A DNA stretch of 64,000 bases from Chersky-267 sp963744115 (GCA_963744115.1 CAVUSI010000003.1:868001-932000); one strand, 5' to 3'; shown: positions 33,416 through 43,878, numbered from the stretch's first letter. Made by a program: numbers and translations. The notes: generated by a model from the sequence alone, not told the origin.

Positions 33416-34506
33416 GGCCGCCCCGACCAGCCCCGTCCCGGGCGACGACGAAGCCGACCTGGCGTCTCTGGTCGCCCAGCCCCACCGTCGCCACAACCCG
33501 CTGATCGACGAGTGGGTCCTCGTCTCGACGGGCCGGACCCAGCGACCATGGCAGGGCCGCCACGACCCTCGCCAGGCCGACGCCCGCCCCTCGTACGATC
33601 CGACGTGCTACCTGTGCCCGGGCAACACCCGGGCGAACGGTCGGACCAACCCGGTCTACGATCGGACGTTCGTCTTCGACAACGACTTTGCCGCGCTCGA
33701 GCCCGACTCCTTGGCGATCCGGGTCGAGGACGACCTCCTCGTCGCCGAGGGCGAGCCCGGGACCTGCCGGGTCATCTGCTTCTCACCGCGGCACGACCTG
33801 ACGATGGCGCGGATGTCGCCCGAGGACGTGCGGGCGACCATCGACATGTGGGCGGACCAGTCGATCGAGCTCGCCGGCCGCTACCGCTGGGTCCAGGTCT
33901 TCGAGAATCGCGGCGAGACGATGGGCGCCTCGAACCCCCACCCTCACGGGCAGATCTGGGCAGGCACGGCTCTGCCGCGCGAGGCGGCGCGCGAGGACGA
34001 GGGACAGCGCCGTCGATTCGCGCTGAAGGGTCGACCGCTCCTGCTCGACTACGCCGTCCAGGAGCACGCCGGACCCGCGGGTCGTCGTCGAGAACGACGA
34101 GTGGCTCGTGGTCGTGCCGTTCTGGGCCGTCTGGCCGTTCGAGACCCTGGTCATCCCGAAGCGAGCGGTGAGCCGGCTGCCCGACCTCACCGATGTCCAG
34201 CGCGACGTGCTGGCGACCACCCTGATCGACCTCCTGAGCCGCTACGACAACCTCTTCCGCCAGCCCTTCCCGTACTCGATGGGCTGGCACCAGGCGCCGT
34301 CGATCGACGGCCCGGTCGACCACTGGCAGCTCCACGCCCACTTCTACCCGCCGCTGCTCCGGTCGGCCACCGTCCGGAAGTTCCTCGTCGGCTACGAGCT
34401 CCTCGCCGAGACCCAGCGCGACCTGAGCGCCGAGGACGCTGCGGCGCGCCTCCGGTCCGTCTCGCCGGTGCACTACATGCTCGAGCGCGATCCCGCCGCC
34501 GGCTGA
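33408..34506 (+). CDS. galT: Galactose-1-phosphate uridylyltransferase, +1 frame break
   Basis: Exchanges UMP between UDP-glucose and galactose 1-phosphate (Leloir pathway). The first part holds RRHNPLIDEWVLVS, the zinc-site CYLCPGNTRANG and the active site GASNPHPHGQIWAG; the second part, in another frame, holds VVVPFWAVWPFETLVIPKR, DHWQLHAHFYPPLLRSATVRKFLVGYE and the end. The switch falls at 34071-34084 (ACCCGCGGGT); removing one base gives HAGPRVVVENDEWLV. The joined protein would be about 365 residues, typical for GalT. The ATG at 33408 overlaps the regulator gene by 8 bases. Confidence 0.5.
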
Positions 34507-34544
34507 CCCGTCTACGATGACGGCCTCACGGACGGAGGGACCCG

Positions 34545-35976
34545 ATGAAGCTGTGGGGCGGTCGGTTCAGCGAGGCGAGCGACGCTCGGATGGCCGAGTT
34601 CACCCGCTCGGTCGAGGTCGACTCCGCGCTGGCGCTCGACGACCTTGACGGATCCGTCGCCCACGTCCATGGGCTTGGCCGGGCGGGCCTGCTCACCGAT
34701 GACGAGGTGTCCAGCCTGGTCGCGGGGCTCCAGGGCGTACGGTCCGAGGTCGTCGCCGGGACGCTCGCCTGGGACCCCGACCTCGAGGACGTCCATCTCA
34801 ACCTCGAGGCGGCACTCGCGACCCGCATCGGACCGGTCGCCGGGAAGCTGCATACGGGTCGCTCGCGAAACGACCAGGTCGCGACCGACCTGCGGCTCTG
34901 GCTGCGCCGGACGATCGACGCGCTCGACGACGGGATGGTCCGGTTCGAGCGGGCGCTGGTCGGGCTGGCGGATCGCGACGGCGACGCCGTCCTGCCCGGG
35001 ACCACCCACATCCAGCCCGCTCAGCCGATCCTGCTCGCCCATCACCTCCTCGCCTACGTCGAGATGGCGGAGCGCGACCGCGGCCGGCTGGCGGATTGCC
35101 GACGCCGCACCAACGTGTCCCCGCTCGGCTCGGGTGCGCTCGCCGGTGCCGGCTACCCGCTCGACCGTGAGGTGACCGCCCGCGAGCTCGGCTTCGACGG
35201 CGTCACCGCCAACTCGCTCGATGCCGTATCCGATCGCGACTTCGTGGTCGAATTCGTGGCCTCGGCGGCCCTCGCGATGGTCCACCTCAGCCGGTTCGCC
35301 GAGGAGCTGACCTGGTGGTCGAACCCGCGCTTCGGGTTCGTCCGCCTCGCGGACGCGTTCTCGACCGGCAGCTCGATGATGCCGAACAAGAAGAACCCGG
35401 ACCCCGCCGAGCTCGTCCGCGGGCGAGCTGCCCGGGTCATCGGCTCGCTGACCGGGCTGTTGACGCTGCTCAAGGGTCTGCCCGCTCGCCTACCAGCGGG
35501 ACCTGCAGGAGGACAAGCTGCCGTTGTTCGAGACCGCCGCCACGCTCGAGGCGTCGCTCGGGATCATGGCCGGGATCGTCGACACGCTGGCCATCGACCG
35601 CGACCGGATGCATGCCGCGGCGGAGGAGGGGTTCATCACCGCGACGGCCGTCGCCGATGCGCTGGTCCGGCGCGGGATGCCCTTCCGGGCGGCACATCAC
35701 GTGGTCGGGACGCTCGTCTCGGCGGCAGAGCTGCGGGGCGTCCGGCTCTGGGACCTCGAGGACGACGCGTTCCGCGGGGCATTGGCGCAGGGCGGGGACG
35801 CCTCGGCGGTCGCGCTTGCCGCCGACCCGGCGATCGGGGACGAACTCCGGGCGGCGGCCGGGATCGACGGCGCCCTGGCGACGTGCGACGTGATCGGCGG
35901 GACGGCGCCGTCGCGGGTCGCGGACGCACTGGCCGCGGCGCACGCGCGTCTCGACCGGAACGTCGCCGCGGGCTGA
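34545..35976 (+). CDS. argH: Argininosuccinate lyase, +1 frame break
   Basis: Last step of arginine synthesis: argininosuccinate to arginine and fumarate. Starts with the family hallmark MKLWGGRFSEASD after GGAGGG. The first 315 residues carry HTGRSRNDQVATDLRL, GTTHIQPAQPILLAHHLL and the signature GSSMMPNKKNPDPAELVRG. At 35478-35490 the frame is lost; with one base less, KGLPLAYQRDLQEDKLPLF follows and the rest reads normally (ETAATLEASLGIMAGIV). Joined length is about 476, normal for ArgH. It is apart from the argCJBRG operon at 52-57 kb and sits after galT, with its own spacing of 38 bases. Confidence 0.5.
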
Positions 35977-35980
35977 CCGC

Positions 35981-36724
35981 TTAGCCGTTTCGGGTGGGAG
36001 TCGCGCGTCGGCGCTCGAGGCCGACGCCGGGAGGCAGGCGCCCGTCCTCGAGCACCTGGCGGAGCGACGCCTCGGTGTTCGCGACGTGGACCAGTGCGGC
36101 GGCCTCGGCCAGGGCAGGGTCGCGGGCGACGAGCGCCCGGAGGATGTCCGCGTGCTGAGCGATCGTCCGGGCCGTCGAATCCGCCTCGAGGACGCCGCGC
36201 CATACGCGCGCGCGGAGCGTTCGGCTCGACAGGCCTCCGAGCATCGACGCCAGCGTCTCGTTGCCCGCGCTCGCGGCGACCATGGCGTGGAATTCCGTGT
36301 CGAACCGGAGGAGCTCGTCCTCCGAGTCCGCGGCCTGCATCGACGCAAGGCAGCTGCCGAGTGCCGTTAGGGTCTCCTGGTCGATCCGCAGGGCCGCCAT
36401 CGCGGTCGCGGCTGGTTCGAGGATCCGCCGGACGCCGATCAGCTCGAGTGAGAACCCTTCCTGGAAGAGCTCGGCCGCGGCGCCGATGCCGGCAAGGAGC
36501 AGCTCCGGGCGGAGGCTCGTCACGAAGGTCCCGTCGCCCCGACGGACGTCGAGCACGCGGGTCGTAACGAGGGCACGGACGGCCTCCCGGACGGTGTTCC
36601 TGGACGCACCCAGCTCGGCGGCGAGCTCGGCCTCCGGCGGCAGTCGCGATCCGGGCACCAGCTCGCCCGAGGCGATCATGTCGCGGACCCGCTGGATCAC
36701 GGCCTCGGTCAGCGGAGCGGACAC
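35981..36724 (-). CDS. GntR/FadR-family transcriptional regulator
   Basis: 247 residues. N-terminal GntR winged helix: TEAVIQRVRDMIASGELVPGSRLPPEAELAAELGASRNTVREAVRAL in parts; C-terminal FCD domain with metal-binding residues expected in FDTEFHAMVAASAGNETL and HADILRALVARD (Asp and His positions present). Divergent from the ribose-type importer and sugar-acid operon; a perfect 15-base palindrome stands midway. Members of this subfamily often repress uronate, galactonate or fuconate operons and are released by the pathway acid. Confidence 0.5.
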   Translation of the reverse strand: MSAPLTEAVIQRVRDMIASGELVPGSRLPPEAELAAELGASRNTVREAVRALVTTRVLDVRRGDGTFVTSLRPELLLAGIGAAAELFQEGFSLELIGVRRILEPAATAMAALRIDQETLTALGSCLASMQAADSEDELLRFDTEFHAMVAASAGNETLASMLGGLSSRTLRARVWRGVLEADSTARTIAQHADILRALVARDPALAEAAALVHVANTEASLRQVLEDGRLPPGVGLERRRATPTRNG

Positions 36725-36768
36725 TCGGTTCCTCCCTCGGATCGTCGAGTCTGCTTGATTTGACCACT

Positions 36769-36783
36769 AGACATCGGATGTCT
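36769..36783. promoter_or_regulatory. Palindromic operator AGACATCGGATGTCT between GntR regulator and sugar-acid operon
   Basis: A 7-1-7 perfect palindrome (AGACATC, G, GATGTCT) located 45 bases upstream of the regulator start and 43 bases upstream of the permease start. Its place and symmetry are what a dimeric FCD-type GntR repressor needs to control both directions. Confidence 0.5.
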
Positions 36784-36825
36784 TGGTGGCTATCGTACCT
36801 CCGCAGCGCCAGATGTGGAGGTCTT

Positions 36826-37825
36826 GTGCCCCAGACACCCGACGACTATCTCGGCCTCCGGCTTGGGTTGCGGCTGCTTCGGATCGGTCCGGTGCTGATC
36901 CTCCTGATCCTCGTCGCGGTGCTGGCGGTCCTGTCGCCGTTCTTCTTCACGACCCGCAATCTGGGCAACGTGATGGCCGCGACCGCCGCGATCGCCGTCC
37001 TGTCGATGGGCCAGTTGCTGGTCATCCTGACGCGCGGCATCGACCTGTCGGTCGGCTCCGTGCTGGCCCTCACGTCGGTCGTCGGCGCCCTCGTATTCTC
37101 GAGCATCGACTCCGGCGCCGTGGTGATCGTGGCGATGCTGGCGACCGGCCTTCTGGTCGGGGCGGTCAACGGGATCGTCTACGTCAAGGGTCGGCTGCCC
37201 CACCCGTTCGTGATCACCCTGGCGATGCTGAGCATCGCGCGCGGTCTGGCGTTGTGGCTGTCCGGCGGCCAACCGATCCGCGGGATGCCCCCGATCGTCG
37301 ACGCGATCGGCGGCGGCACGATCGGCTGGTTCCCGGTCTCCGCTGTCCTCGTCCTGGGCATCGCCGTGGTCGTCTATGTCGGAACCACGCGGGTGGTCTG
37401 GGGTCGCTGGATCTACGCGGTCGGCGGGAACCCCGAGGCGGCGCGCCGCACCGGGATCCCTGTCAACAAGGTCCTCATCTCGGTCTACGTCCTGAGCGGG
37501 CTTGCCGCCGGCCGTGGCGGGGATCATCACGGCGGGACGGCTGAACGCCGGGTCGCCGACCTTCGGCGAGCTGGCTGAGCTGGATTCGATCGCCGCCGTC
37601 GTCATCGGCGGGGCCAGCTTCCTCGGCGGTCGGGGCAACGTGGTCAACGCGCTGGTCGGCGCGTTGATGATCGGGGTCATCCGGAACGGGATGAACCTGC
37701 TCGACGTCGACGCCTACTTCCAGCTCATCGTCATCGGCGTCGTCATCGTGCTGGCGGTCGAGGCGGACGTCCTGCGGGGGTACCTCGAGGAGCGGTTCCG
37801 CGTCGCCGAGGCGTCTCGAACATGA
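36826..37825 (+). CDS. Ribose-type ABC transporter permease (RbsC-like), +1 frame break
   Basis: Membrane subunit of a CUT2-class monosaccharide importer. GTG start at 36826 with GGAGG 5 bases upstream. The first part contains multiple helices and the RbsC motifs GQLLVILTRGIDLSVGSVLAL and VKGRLPHPFVITLAMLSIARGLAL in parts, and WGRWIYAVGGNPEAARRTGI. Around 37500-37515 (GCCGCCGGCCGTG) the frame breaks; one base less continues as AVAGIITAGRLNAGSPTFGELAELDSIAAVVIGGASFLGG, the classic RbsC end. Joined length about 332. First gene of the sugar-acid operon. Confidence 0.5.
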
Positions 37826-38623
37826 CCGAGACGACTGGTCCCAGCGTCGCCCGCCCACACACCGGCAGGACCGGGCCGCCGGCGCTCGCCGTCCGCGGCG
37901 CGACCAAGCGGTTCGGAGCGGTGCTGGCCCTCGACGCGGTCGACCTCGAGATCTGGCGCGGCGAGATCCTCGCCCTGCTCGGGGACAACGGAGCGGGCAA
38001 GTCGACCCTGATCAAGTGCATCAGCGGCGTCCACCGTCTCGACGAGGGCGTCATCGAGATGGATGGTGAGCCGAAGGCCATCCACTCACCCGCCCAGGCG
38101 CGTGCGCTCGGGATCGAGACCGTCTACCAGGACCTGGCCCTGTTCGACAACCTCGCCTCCGGCCGCGAACTTCTACGCCGGACGCGAGCTGTCGGGACCG
38201 AGCTGGCTGCCCGCCGGCTTGCGCTTCCTTGATCGGAAGGCGATGACCGCTGAGACGGGCAAGCTCCTGGACCGGCTCGAGGTCGGACTTCCGAACCTGT
38301 CGAACCAGGTCGGCCTGCTGTCGGGCGGCCAGCGCCAGGCCGTGGCGGTCGCTCGAGCTGCGGCGTTCGCCTCGAACGTCGTGATCCTCGACGAGCCGAC
38401 TGCTGCGCTCGGCGTGCGCGAGTCGCGCCGCGTGCTCGACCTGATCGCCCGGCTGCGGGAGGCGAACTACGCCGTGATCGTGATCTCGCATGCCCTCGAC
38501 CACGTCATCGATATCGCCGACCGCGCGGTCGTCCTGCGACGCGGTCGCAAGGTCGGCGAGGAGGTCCCCACCCGCGAGAACCAGCAGCGGATCGTGTCGC
38601 TGATCGTCGGAGGTGAAGGTTGA
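37822..38623 (+). CDS. Ribose-type ABC transporter ATP-binding protein, +1 frame break
   Basis: Single-NBD ATPase of the CUT2 importer, about 266 residues when joined. Walker A GDNGAGKSTLIKCISG, Q-loop in VYQDLALFDNLASG, signature LSGGQRQAVAVARA, Walker B VVILDEPTAALG, switch His in VISHALDHV. The break is at 38155-38170 (TCCGGCCGCG); with one base less NLASGANFYAGREL results. The ATG overlaps the permease stop (ATGA). Usual RbsA proteins have two ATPase halves; this is the single-half form (FrcA-like), and it is not a truncation by the frame break. Confidence 0.5.
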
Positions 38624-38714
38624 GTCGATGAGCCGTCACGCCCGCGGCTGCGGCATGCATCGCGGGCCTACCCCACCAACCACCCGGCCACTCACGCAGG
38701 AGAAGCGAGGGATC

Positions 38715-39717
38715 ATGTTCAAGAGGACAGCCGGTCTGCTCATCGCCGTCGGCCTCATCGTCGGCGCGTGCTCGAGCAGCTCAAGCTCGAGCGCGCCGGC
38801 GACCGCCGCCGCTCCCGCCAGCGTCGCCGCCCCGGCCAGTGCCGCAGTTCCCGCCAGCGCCGCGGCCGAGAAGACCAAGATCGGGTTCATCACGAAGTTC
38901 CCGGTCGACTTCTACGACACGATGGTCGACGCCTCCAAGACCTGGGCCAAGGACCACCCGGATGTCGACGTGGTCTACGCCCAGGGCAAGAGCGGGACCG
39001 ATGACGAGGGCGAGATCGCGGCCATCGAGTCGATGATCACCCAGGGCGTCAAGGCCATCGCCATCACCCCCACCAGCCCGAACGTCCAGACGGCCCTCGA
39101 CAAGGCCACGGCGGCCGGGATCAAGGTCGTCCTCATCGACAACGACATCCCGGATTGGACGGGCAAGTCGTCGGTCGTCGCCACCGACAACCTCGCCGGC
39201 GGCAAGCTCGCCGGGTCTTGGCTCAAGGACAACTTGCCGGCTGGCGGCAAGATCGCCGTCCTGAAGGGCCGGCTTGGCAACCCGTCGCTCGAGGATCGGG
39301 TGACGGGCATGCTCGCAACGCTCGGCACGGCGGCGACGGTCGTCGGCGAACAGCCCGGCCACGGACTGCGACGAGACCAAGGGGCTGAATGCGGCGGGTG
39401 ACCTCCTGACCGCGAATCCGGACATCACCGCCATCTACTCCGCCTGCGGCCCGCCGGCCATCGGGGCGCTCCAGGCGATCAAGAACGCGGGGATCGCCGA
39501 CGGCAAGATCACGGTCGTCGGATTCGACGCATCGCCGGATGAGATCAAGGCGATCCTGGCCGGCACCGAAGCGGCGTCCGTCGCCCAGTTCCCCGCCAAG
39601 ATGGGTTCGCTCGGGCTCGAGACCGCCTGGAAGGCCGCCACGGGCCAGACCGTCGAGAAGAGTGTCGACACCGGGACCCAGATGGTGACCAAGGACAACG
39701 CAGCGACGTTCCAGTAA
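38715..39717 (+). CDS. Ribose-type sugar-binding lipoprotein (RbsB-like), +1 frame break
   Basis: Solute-binding protein of the CUT2 importer, about 333 residues when joined. ATG at 38715 starts a lipoprotein signal with lipobox VGAC and a Ser/Ala-rich tether. The domain reads KIGFITKFPVDFYDTMVDA, GVKAIAITPTSPNVQTALDKA, VVLIDNDIPDW; after the break at 39352-39362 (CAGCCCGGCCACG) it continues as TDCDETKGLNAAGDLLTANP, ITVVGFDASPDEIKAIL. Deleting one C gives EQPATDCDE. The sugar is unknown; the downstream enzymes suggest L-fucose, L-galactose, D-arabinose or an aldonate. Confidence 0.5.
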
Positions 39718-39796
39718 GCCGATCAGCGCAGGGCGGCGGCCGGGGCTCCTCCACGGCCGCCGCCCACCCATCGAACCCCGGACTAGGAGCCCACCC

Positions 39797-41125
39797 GTGC
39801 CCGTGACGATCACCGACGTGGTGACCCACGACATCCGTTTCCCGACGTCCCTGACGCTCGACGGGTCGGATGCGATGAACGGTCGTCCGGACTACTCGGC
39901 CGCCTACGTCGTGCTCCGGACCGATCATCCCGACGGCCTGGAGGGTCACGGTCTGACCTTCACGACCGGCCGCGGGAACGAGGTGTGCGTCGCGGCGATC
40001 GAGTCGCTCCGCGGCTTCGTCGTTGGTCGCACGCTCGAATCCCTGACCGAGGATCTCGGGGCGTTCTGGGCGTCGATCGCCGAGGACGAACAGCTCCGCT
40101 GGCTCGGACCCGAGAAGGGTGTGATCCACCTGGCGACCGCGGCGATCGTCAACGCCGTCTGGGACCTGTTCGCGAAGGTCGAGCGGAAGCCGCTCTGGAA
40201 GCTCCTCGTGGACATGACGCCCGAGGCGCTCGTGCGGTGCATCCCATTCCGCTACATCACCGATGCCCTCACCCCGGATGAGGCGCTCGAGCTGCTCCGG
40301 CGGAACGTCGCCACGAAAGGGGAGCGGGAGCGCGAGATGCGCGCGGACGGATTCCCCGCCTACACGACCTCGTCCGGTTGGCTCGGCTACTCGGACGACA
40401 AGGTCCGCCGACTCTGTCGTGATGGCGTCGCCGCCGGCTGGTCGCACTTCAAGCTCAAGGTCGGCCGCGACCTGGCGGACGACATCCGACGAGCCCGGAT
40501 CGTGCGCGAGGAGATCGGGCCCGACCGCACCCTGATGGTCGACGCCAATCAGGTCTGGGACGTCGACCAGGCGATCGCCTGGATGATCGAGCTCGCCGAG
40601 TTCCGCCCGTGGTGGATCGAGGAACCGACGAACCCGGATGACATCCTCGGCCACGCCCGCATCGCTCGCGCCCTCGAGCCGTTCGGGATCGGCGTGGCGA
40701 CGGGCGAGCACGGCCAGAACAGGGTCCTGTTCAAGCAGCTCCTCCAGGCCCGGGCGATCGGCTTCTGCCAGATCGACAGCTGTCGACTGGGCGGCGTCAA
40801 CGAGATCCTGGCGGTCCTGCTCATGGCCGCGAAGTTCGGCGTGCCGGTCTGTCCGCACGCGGGCGGGGTCGGGCTATGCGAGTACGTCCAGCACCTCGCG
40901 ATCTTCGATTACATCGCAGTCGGCGCGTCCCTCCGGGGCCGGGTCGTCGAGTACGTGGACCATCTCCACGAGCACTTCCTCGATCCGGTGGTCATTCGCA
41001 GCGGTCGCTACCAGGCACCGACCGCCCCCGGGTACTCGATCGAGATGAAGCCAGCGTCGCTGGCCGCCTACGCCTACCCCGACGGGGCTGCCTGGGTAGC
41101 GTTGCGCGCGACCGGCGTCGCCTGA
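39797..41125 (+). CDS. fucD: L-fuconate dehydratase (enolase superfamily)
   Basis: Converts L-fuconate (also L-galactonate or D-arabinonate in known enzymes) to the 2-keto-3-deoxy acid. The 442-residue length matches FucD. The N-terminus DIRFPTSLTLDGSDAMNGRPDYSAAYV in parts is diagnostic, as is EGHGLTFTTGRGNEVC. Barrel motifs: catalytic Lys in SHFKLKVGRD, metal ligands in LMVDANQVW, WWIEEPTNPDD and ATGEHGQNRVLFK, and His in CPHAGGVGLCEYVQH. GTG start at 39797 with AGGAG 8 bases upstream. It is the first enzyme of the operon after the importer. Confidence 0.5.
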   Translation: MPVTITDVVTHDIRFPTSLTLDGSDAMNGRPDYSAAYVVLRTDHPDGLEGHGLTFTTGRGNEVCVAAIESLRGFVVGRTLESLTEDLGAFWASIAEDEQLRWLGPEKGVIHLATAAIVNAVWDLFAKVERKPLWKLLVDMTPEALVRCIPFRYITDALTPDEALELLRRNVATKGEREREMRADGFPAYTTSSGWLGYSDDKVRRLCRDGVAAGWSHFKLKVGRDLADDIRRARIVREEIGPDRTLMVDANQVWDVDQAIAWMIELAEFRPWWIEEPTNPDDILGHARIARALEPFGIGVATGEHGQNRVLFKQLLQARAIGFCQIDSCRLGGVNEILAVLLMAAKFGVPVCPHAGGVGLCEYVQHLAIFDYIAVGASLRGRVVEYVDHLHEHFLDPVVIRSGRYQAPTAPGYSIEMKPASLAAYAYPDGAAWVALRATGVA

Positions 41126-41126
41126 G

Positions 41127-41774
41127 TTGACCGTCCTCGAGCAGATCGCCGCCAGCGGTCTGGTCCCGGTCGTCCGCATCGAGCGAGCCGCGGACGCTCC
41201 CGAGCTGGCCCGGACCCTCGCGGGCGCGGATCTGGCCTGCATCGAGATCACCTTCCGGACCGACGCCGCCGTTGACGCCATCCGGGCGATCCGGGCCGAG
41301 GTCCCCGACGTGCTTGTCGGCGCCGGGACCATCGTCACGCTCGACCAGCTGGACCGTGCCCTCGAAGCCGGGGCGCTGTTCATCGTCAGCCCAGGTCTGC
41401 AGGCTGACGTCGTGCGCCGCTGCCAGGCCCGGTCCGTGCCGGTCCTGCCCGGGGTGTATACACCGACCGAGATCCTTGCGGCCGTCGATCTCGGTGTGTC
41501 GGTCGCGAAGCTGTTCCCGGCCTCGGCCGCCGGTGGACCGGCCTACCTTCGCGCCCTGGCCGGACCGTTCCCGTCGGTCTCGTTCGTACCGACCGGCGGC
41601 ATCGACCAGGCTGACGTCGAGGCCTATCTCCGCGTCCCGTCGGTCGTCGCGGTGGGCGGAAGCTGGATGGTCCGACCGGAGCTCCTCGCGGCGCGCGACT
41701 GGGCGACGGTCGGACGGCTGGCCGCGGAGGCGACCGCGGTCGTCCGGTCCGTGCGGACCGACGTCGCCAGATGA
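41127..41774 (+). CDS. 2-keto-3-deoxy-(phospho)gluconate aldolase family (Eda/DgoA-like)
   Basis: Class I aldolase that cleaves a 2-keto-3-deoxy sugar acid to pyruvate and an aldehyde. 215 residues: LVPVVRIERAADA, the acid/base Glu in CIEITFRTDAA, VGAGTIVTLDQ, PGVYTPTEI and the Schiff-base Lys in VAKLFPASAAGG, then FVPTGGID. The start is a TTG at 41127, right after the fucD stop; no other start is close. If the pathway acts on a 6-deoxy acid the aldehyde would be lactaldehyde; if a kinase acts first, glyceraldehyde 3-phosphate. Confidence 0.5.
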   Translation: MTVLEQIAASGLVPVVRIERAADAPELARTLAGADLACIEITFRTDAAVDAIRAIRAEVPDVLVGAGTIVTLDQLDRALEAGALFIVSPGLQADVVRRCQARSVPVLPGVYTPTEILAAVDLGVSVAKLFPASAAGGPAYLRALAGPFPSVSFVPTGGIDQADVEAYLRVPSVVAVGGSWMVRPELLAARDWATVGRLAAEATAVVRSVRTDVAR

Positions 41775-42868
41775 CCCTCGAACTTCGGCCATCCTCGGAG
41801 GTGCGCTGGGACCTCGTCGCGCTCGGCGAGGTGATGCTTCGCCTCGACCCGGGCGAGGAGCGGATCCACACCGCGCGCCACTTCCGGGCCTGGGAAGGCG
41901 GTGGCGAATACAACGTCGCCCGCGGGCTGACGCGCTGCTTCGGGGCCGAGACGGCGATCGTCACCGCGCTCGCCGACAACCCGATCGGCAGACTCATCGA
42001 GGATCTCATCCGCCAGGGCGGCGTCGACCGATCGTACCTGCGCTGGGTCCCATCCGATGGCATCGGCCGCTCGGTCCGGAACGGCCTGAACTTCACCGAG
42101 CGGGGCTTCGGGGTCCGCGCCGCCATCGGCTGCTCTGATCGAGCGAACTCCGCTGCGTCCCAGCTCCGGCCCGGGGACGTGGACTGGGAGCGGATCCTGG
42201 CTCGGGACGGCGCCCGCTGGCTCCACACCGGCGGGATCTTCGCCGCCCTGTCCGACGGCACGCCGGACGTCGTCCTGGAGGCGATCCGGGCCGCCCATCG
42301 ACATGGCACGATCGTGTCCTTCGACCTGAACTACCGCGACTCCCTGTGGCGTGGGCGCGGCGGGACCGAGGCGGCCCAGCGGGTGCTCGCCGGGATCGTC
42401 GGCGCGGTCGACGTCCTGATCGGCAACGAGGAGGACTTCGTCGCTGCGCTCGGACTCGAGGTCGAAGGGGTCGGCGGTACGTACGACCGGCTCGATCCCG
42501 ACGCCTACGCCGCGCTGTTGAGCGCGACCGCCGACCGGTTCCCCAACCTCCAGGCCATCGGGGTGACCCTGCGCGTCGCCCGCACTGCCACCCGCAACGA
42601 TTGGGGCGCGATGCTCTGGGCGGACGGGACGGTCCACCGTGCGACGATGCGAGCGGACCTCGACATCCTCGATCGGATCGGTGGCGGCGATTCGTTCGCC
42701 TCGGGCCTGATCCACGGCTTCCTGGCCGGTCATCCTGCGGGTCGGGCCGTCGAGTACGGGGCGGCGCACGGGGCCCTGGCGATGACGACACCGGGAGACA
42801 CGTCGATGGTCACCCTGGCCGAGGTCGACGCGCTCATCGCCGGGGCCGGAGCCCGGGTCCGTCGATGA
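41771..42868 (+). CDS. PfkB-family sugar (acid) kinase, KDG kinase-like
   Basis: 365-residue ribokinase-fold kinase. LVALGEVMLRLDPG at the start and AWEGGGEYNVARGLTRCFG match KDG/fructokinase-type PfkB members; the C-terminal active site is DRIGGGDSFASGLIHG, with GGD in the anion-hole loop and the Asp as base. ATG overlaps the aldolase stop (ATGA). A kinase for 2-keto-3-deoxy acids is expected with an Eda-type aldolase, but a 6-deoxy acid such as that from fuconate has no C6 hydroxyl to phosphorylate, so the operon may serve a non-deoxy sugar acid as well. Confidence 0.5.
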   Translation: MTLELRPSSEVRWDLVALGEVMLRLDPGEERIHTARHFRAWEGGGEYNVARGLTRCFGAETAIVTALADNPIGRLIEDLIRQGGVDRSYLRWVPSDGIGRSVRNGLNFTERGFGVRAAIGCSDRANSAASQLRPGDVDWERILARDGARWLHTGGIFAALSDGTPDVVLEAIRAAHRHGTIVSFDLNYRDSLWRGRGGTEAAQRVLAGIVGAVDVLIGNEEDFVAALGLEVEGVGGTYDRLDPDAYAALLSATADRFPNLQAIGVTLRVARTATRNDWGAMLWADGTVHRATMRADLDILDRIGGGDSFASGLIHGFLAGHPAGRAVEYGAAHGALAMTTPGDTSMVTLAEVDALIAGAGARVRR

Positions 42869-43878
42869 GCGGGCCTGCGGATCGTCCCGCCCTGGTCCTC
42901 GTGGCGCCGGACCAATTCGCCATCGAGCTACGTCCGCCCGTCGAGGCCGTCGCCGGCCAGGTCGCGGTCGATGTCGGCTGGGTCGGGTTGTGCGGCACCG
43001 ACCTCCACATCGTCGAAGGGTCGCACCCGCGAGCGAGCTTCCCACTGGTCCTGGGGCACGAGCTCGTCGGCCGGGCGCGGACGGGCGCACCCGCCGACCG
43101 ATTGGTTGTGGTCGATCCGCTCATCGCCTGTGGTCGGTGCGCGGCGTGCGTGCTCGGAGCGAGGCACGTCTGTGCGAACCTCCGGCTCATCGGGATCGAC
43201 CGTGACGGAGGCCTTGGCGGCCGGGTGGTCGTCGATCCCGAACGGCTCCACGCGGTCCCGGACGGGCTCGATCCGGTCGTGGCGGCGCTCGCCGAGCCGC
43301 TGGCCGTGGCCGTCCACGCCACCCGACGGGCGGCGGTCGGTCGCGACGATCGCGTGGTCGTCATGGGTGCCGGGCCGATCGGGTTGTTGCTGGCACTGGC
43401 CGCTCGGCGGGCGGGCGCCGCGACCATCCTCATCGGCGAACCGGCGCCTGCCCGCCGGGCGATCGCCGCCGCCGTCGGCTTCGAGACCCTCGACATCGAG
43501 GATCCGGTCGCCGACCTCGCTCGACGGACCGACGGCTGGCTCGCCGACATCGCCTTCGATGCCGCTGCCGTGCCGGCGGTCGCCGCCCTGCTGCCTCGGC
43601 TGGTTCGACCGGCCGGACGGATCGGGTTGGTCGGGACCTATGGGCGCCCAGTGGAGCTGGACCTCCAGGCCGTCCTGTTCAGGGAGCTCACGATCGTCGG
43701 GAACCGCGTCTACGAGCCCGCGGACATCGACGCCGCGCTCGCGATCCTGGCCGACGACCCGGCGTCATTCCGACCACTCATCACCGAGGTCGTCGCCCTT
43801 GACGGCGCCCCGGCCGCGTTCGACCGCCTGCGGGCCGGCGACGGCGTCAAGTTCCTCGTCTCGACCGGCTCGGTCTGA
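42865..43878 (+). CDS. Zinc-dependent alcohol dehydrogenase (MDR family), first copy
   Basis: 337 residues. Catalytic zinc ligands in GLCGTDLHIVEG and the GHE of LVLGHELVGRA; structural zinc Cys cluster CGRCAACVLGARHVC; Rossmann motif VVVMGAGPIGLLLALAA. Similar to threonine/sorbitol/galactitol-phosphate-type dehydrogenases. The ATG overlaps the kinase stop. A possible job is oxidation of the starting sugar or of a 2-keto-3-deoxy acid hydroxyl; sequence alone does not decide. The stop overlaps the start of the second copy (TGATG). Confidence 0.5.
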   Translation: MSGPADRPALVLVAPDQFAIELRPPVEAVAGQVAVDVGWVGLCGTDLHIVEGSHPRASFPLVLGHELVGRARTGAPADRLVVVDPLIACGRCAACVLGARHVCANLRLIGIDRDGGLGGRVVVDPERLHAVPDGLDPVVAALAEPLAVAVHATRRAAVGRDDRVVVMGAGPIGLLLALAARRAGAATILIGEPAPARRAIAAAVGFETLDIEDPVADLARRTDGWLADIAFDAAAVPAVAALLPRLVRPAGRIGLVGTYGRPVELDLQAVLFRELTIVGNRVYEPADIDAALAILADDPASFRPLITEVVALDGAPAAFDRLRAGDGVKFLVSTGSV

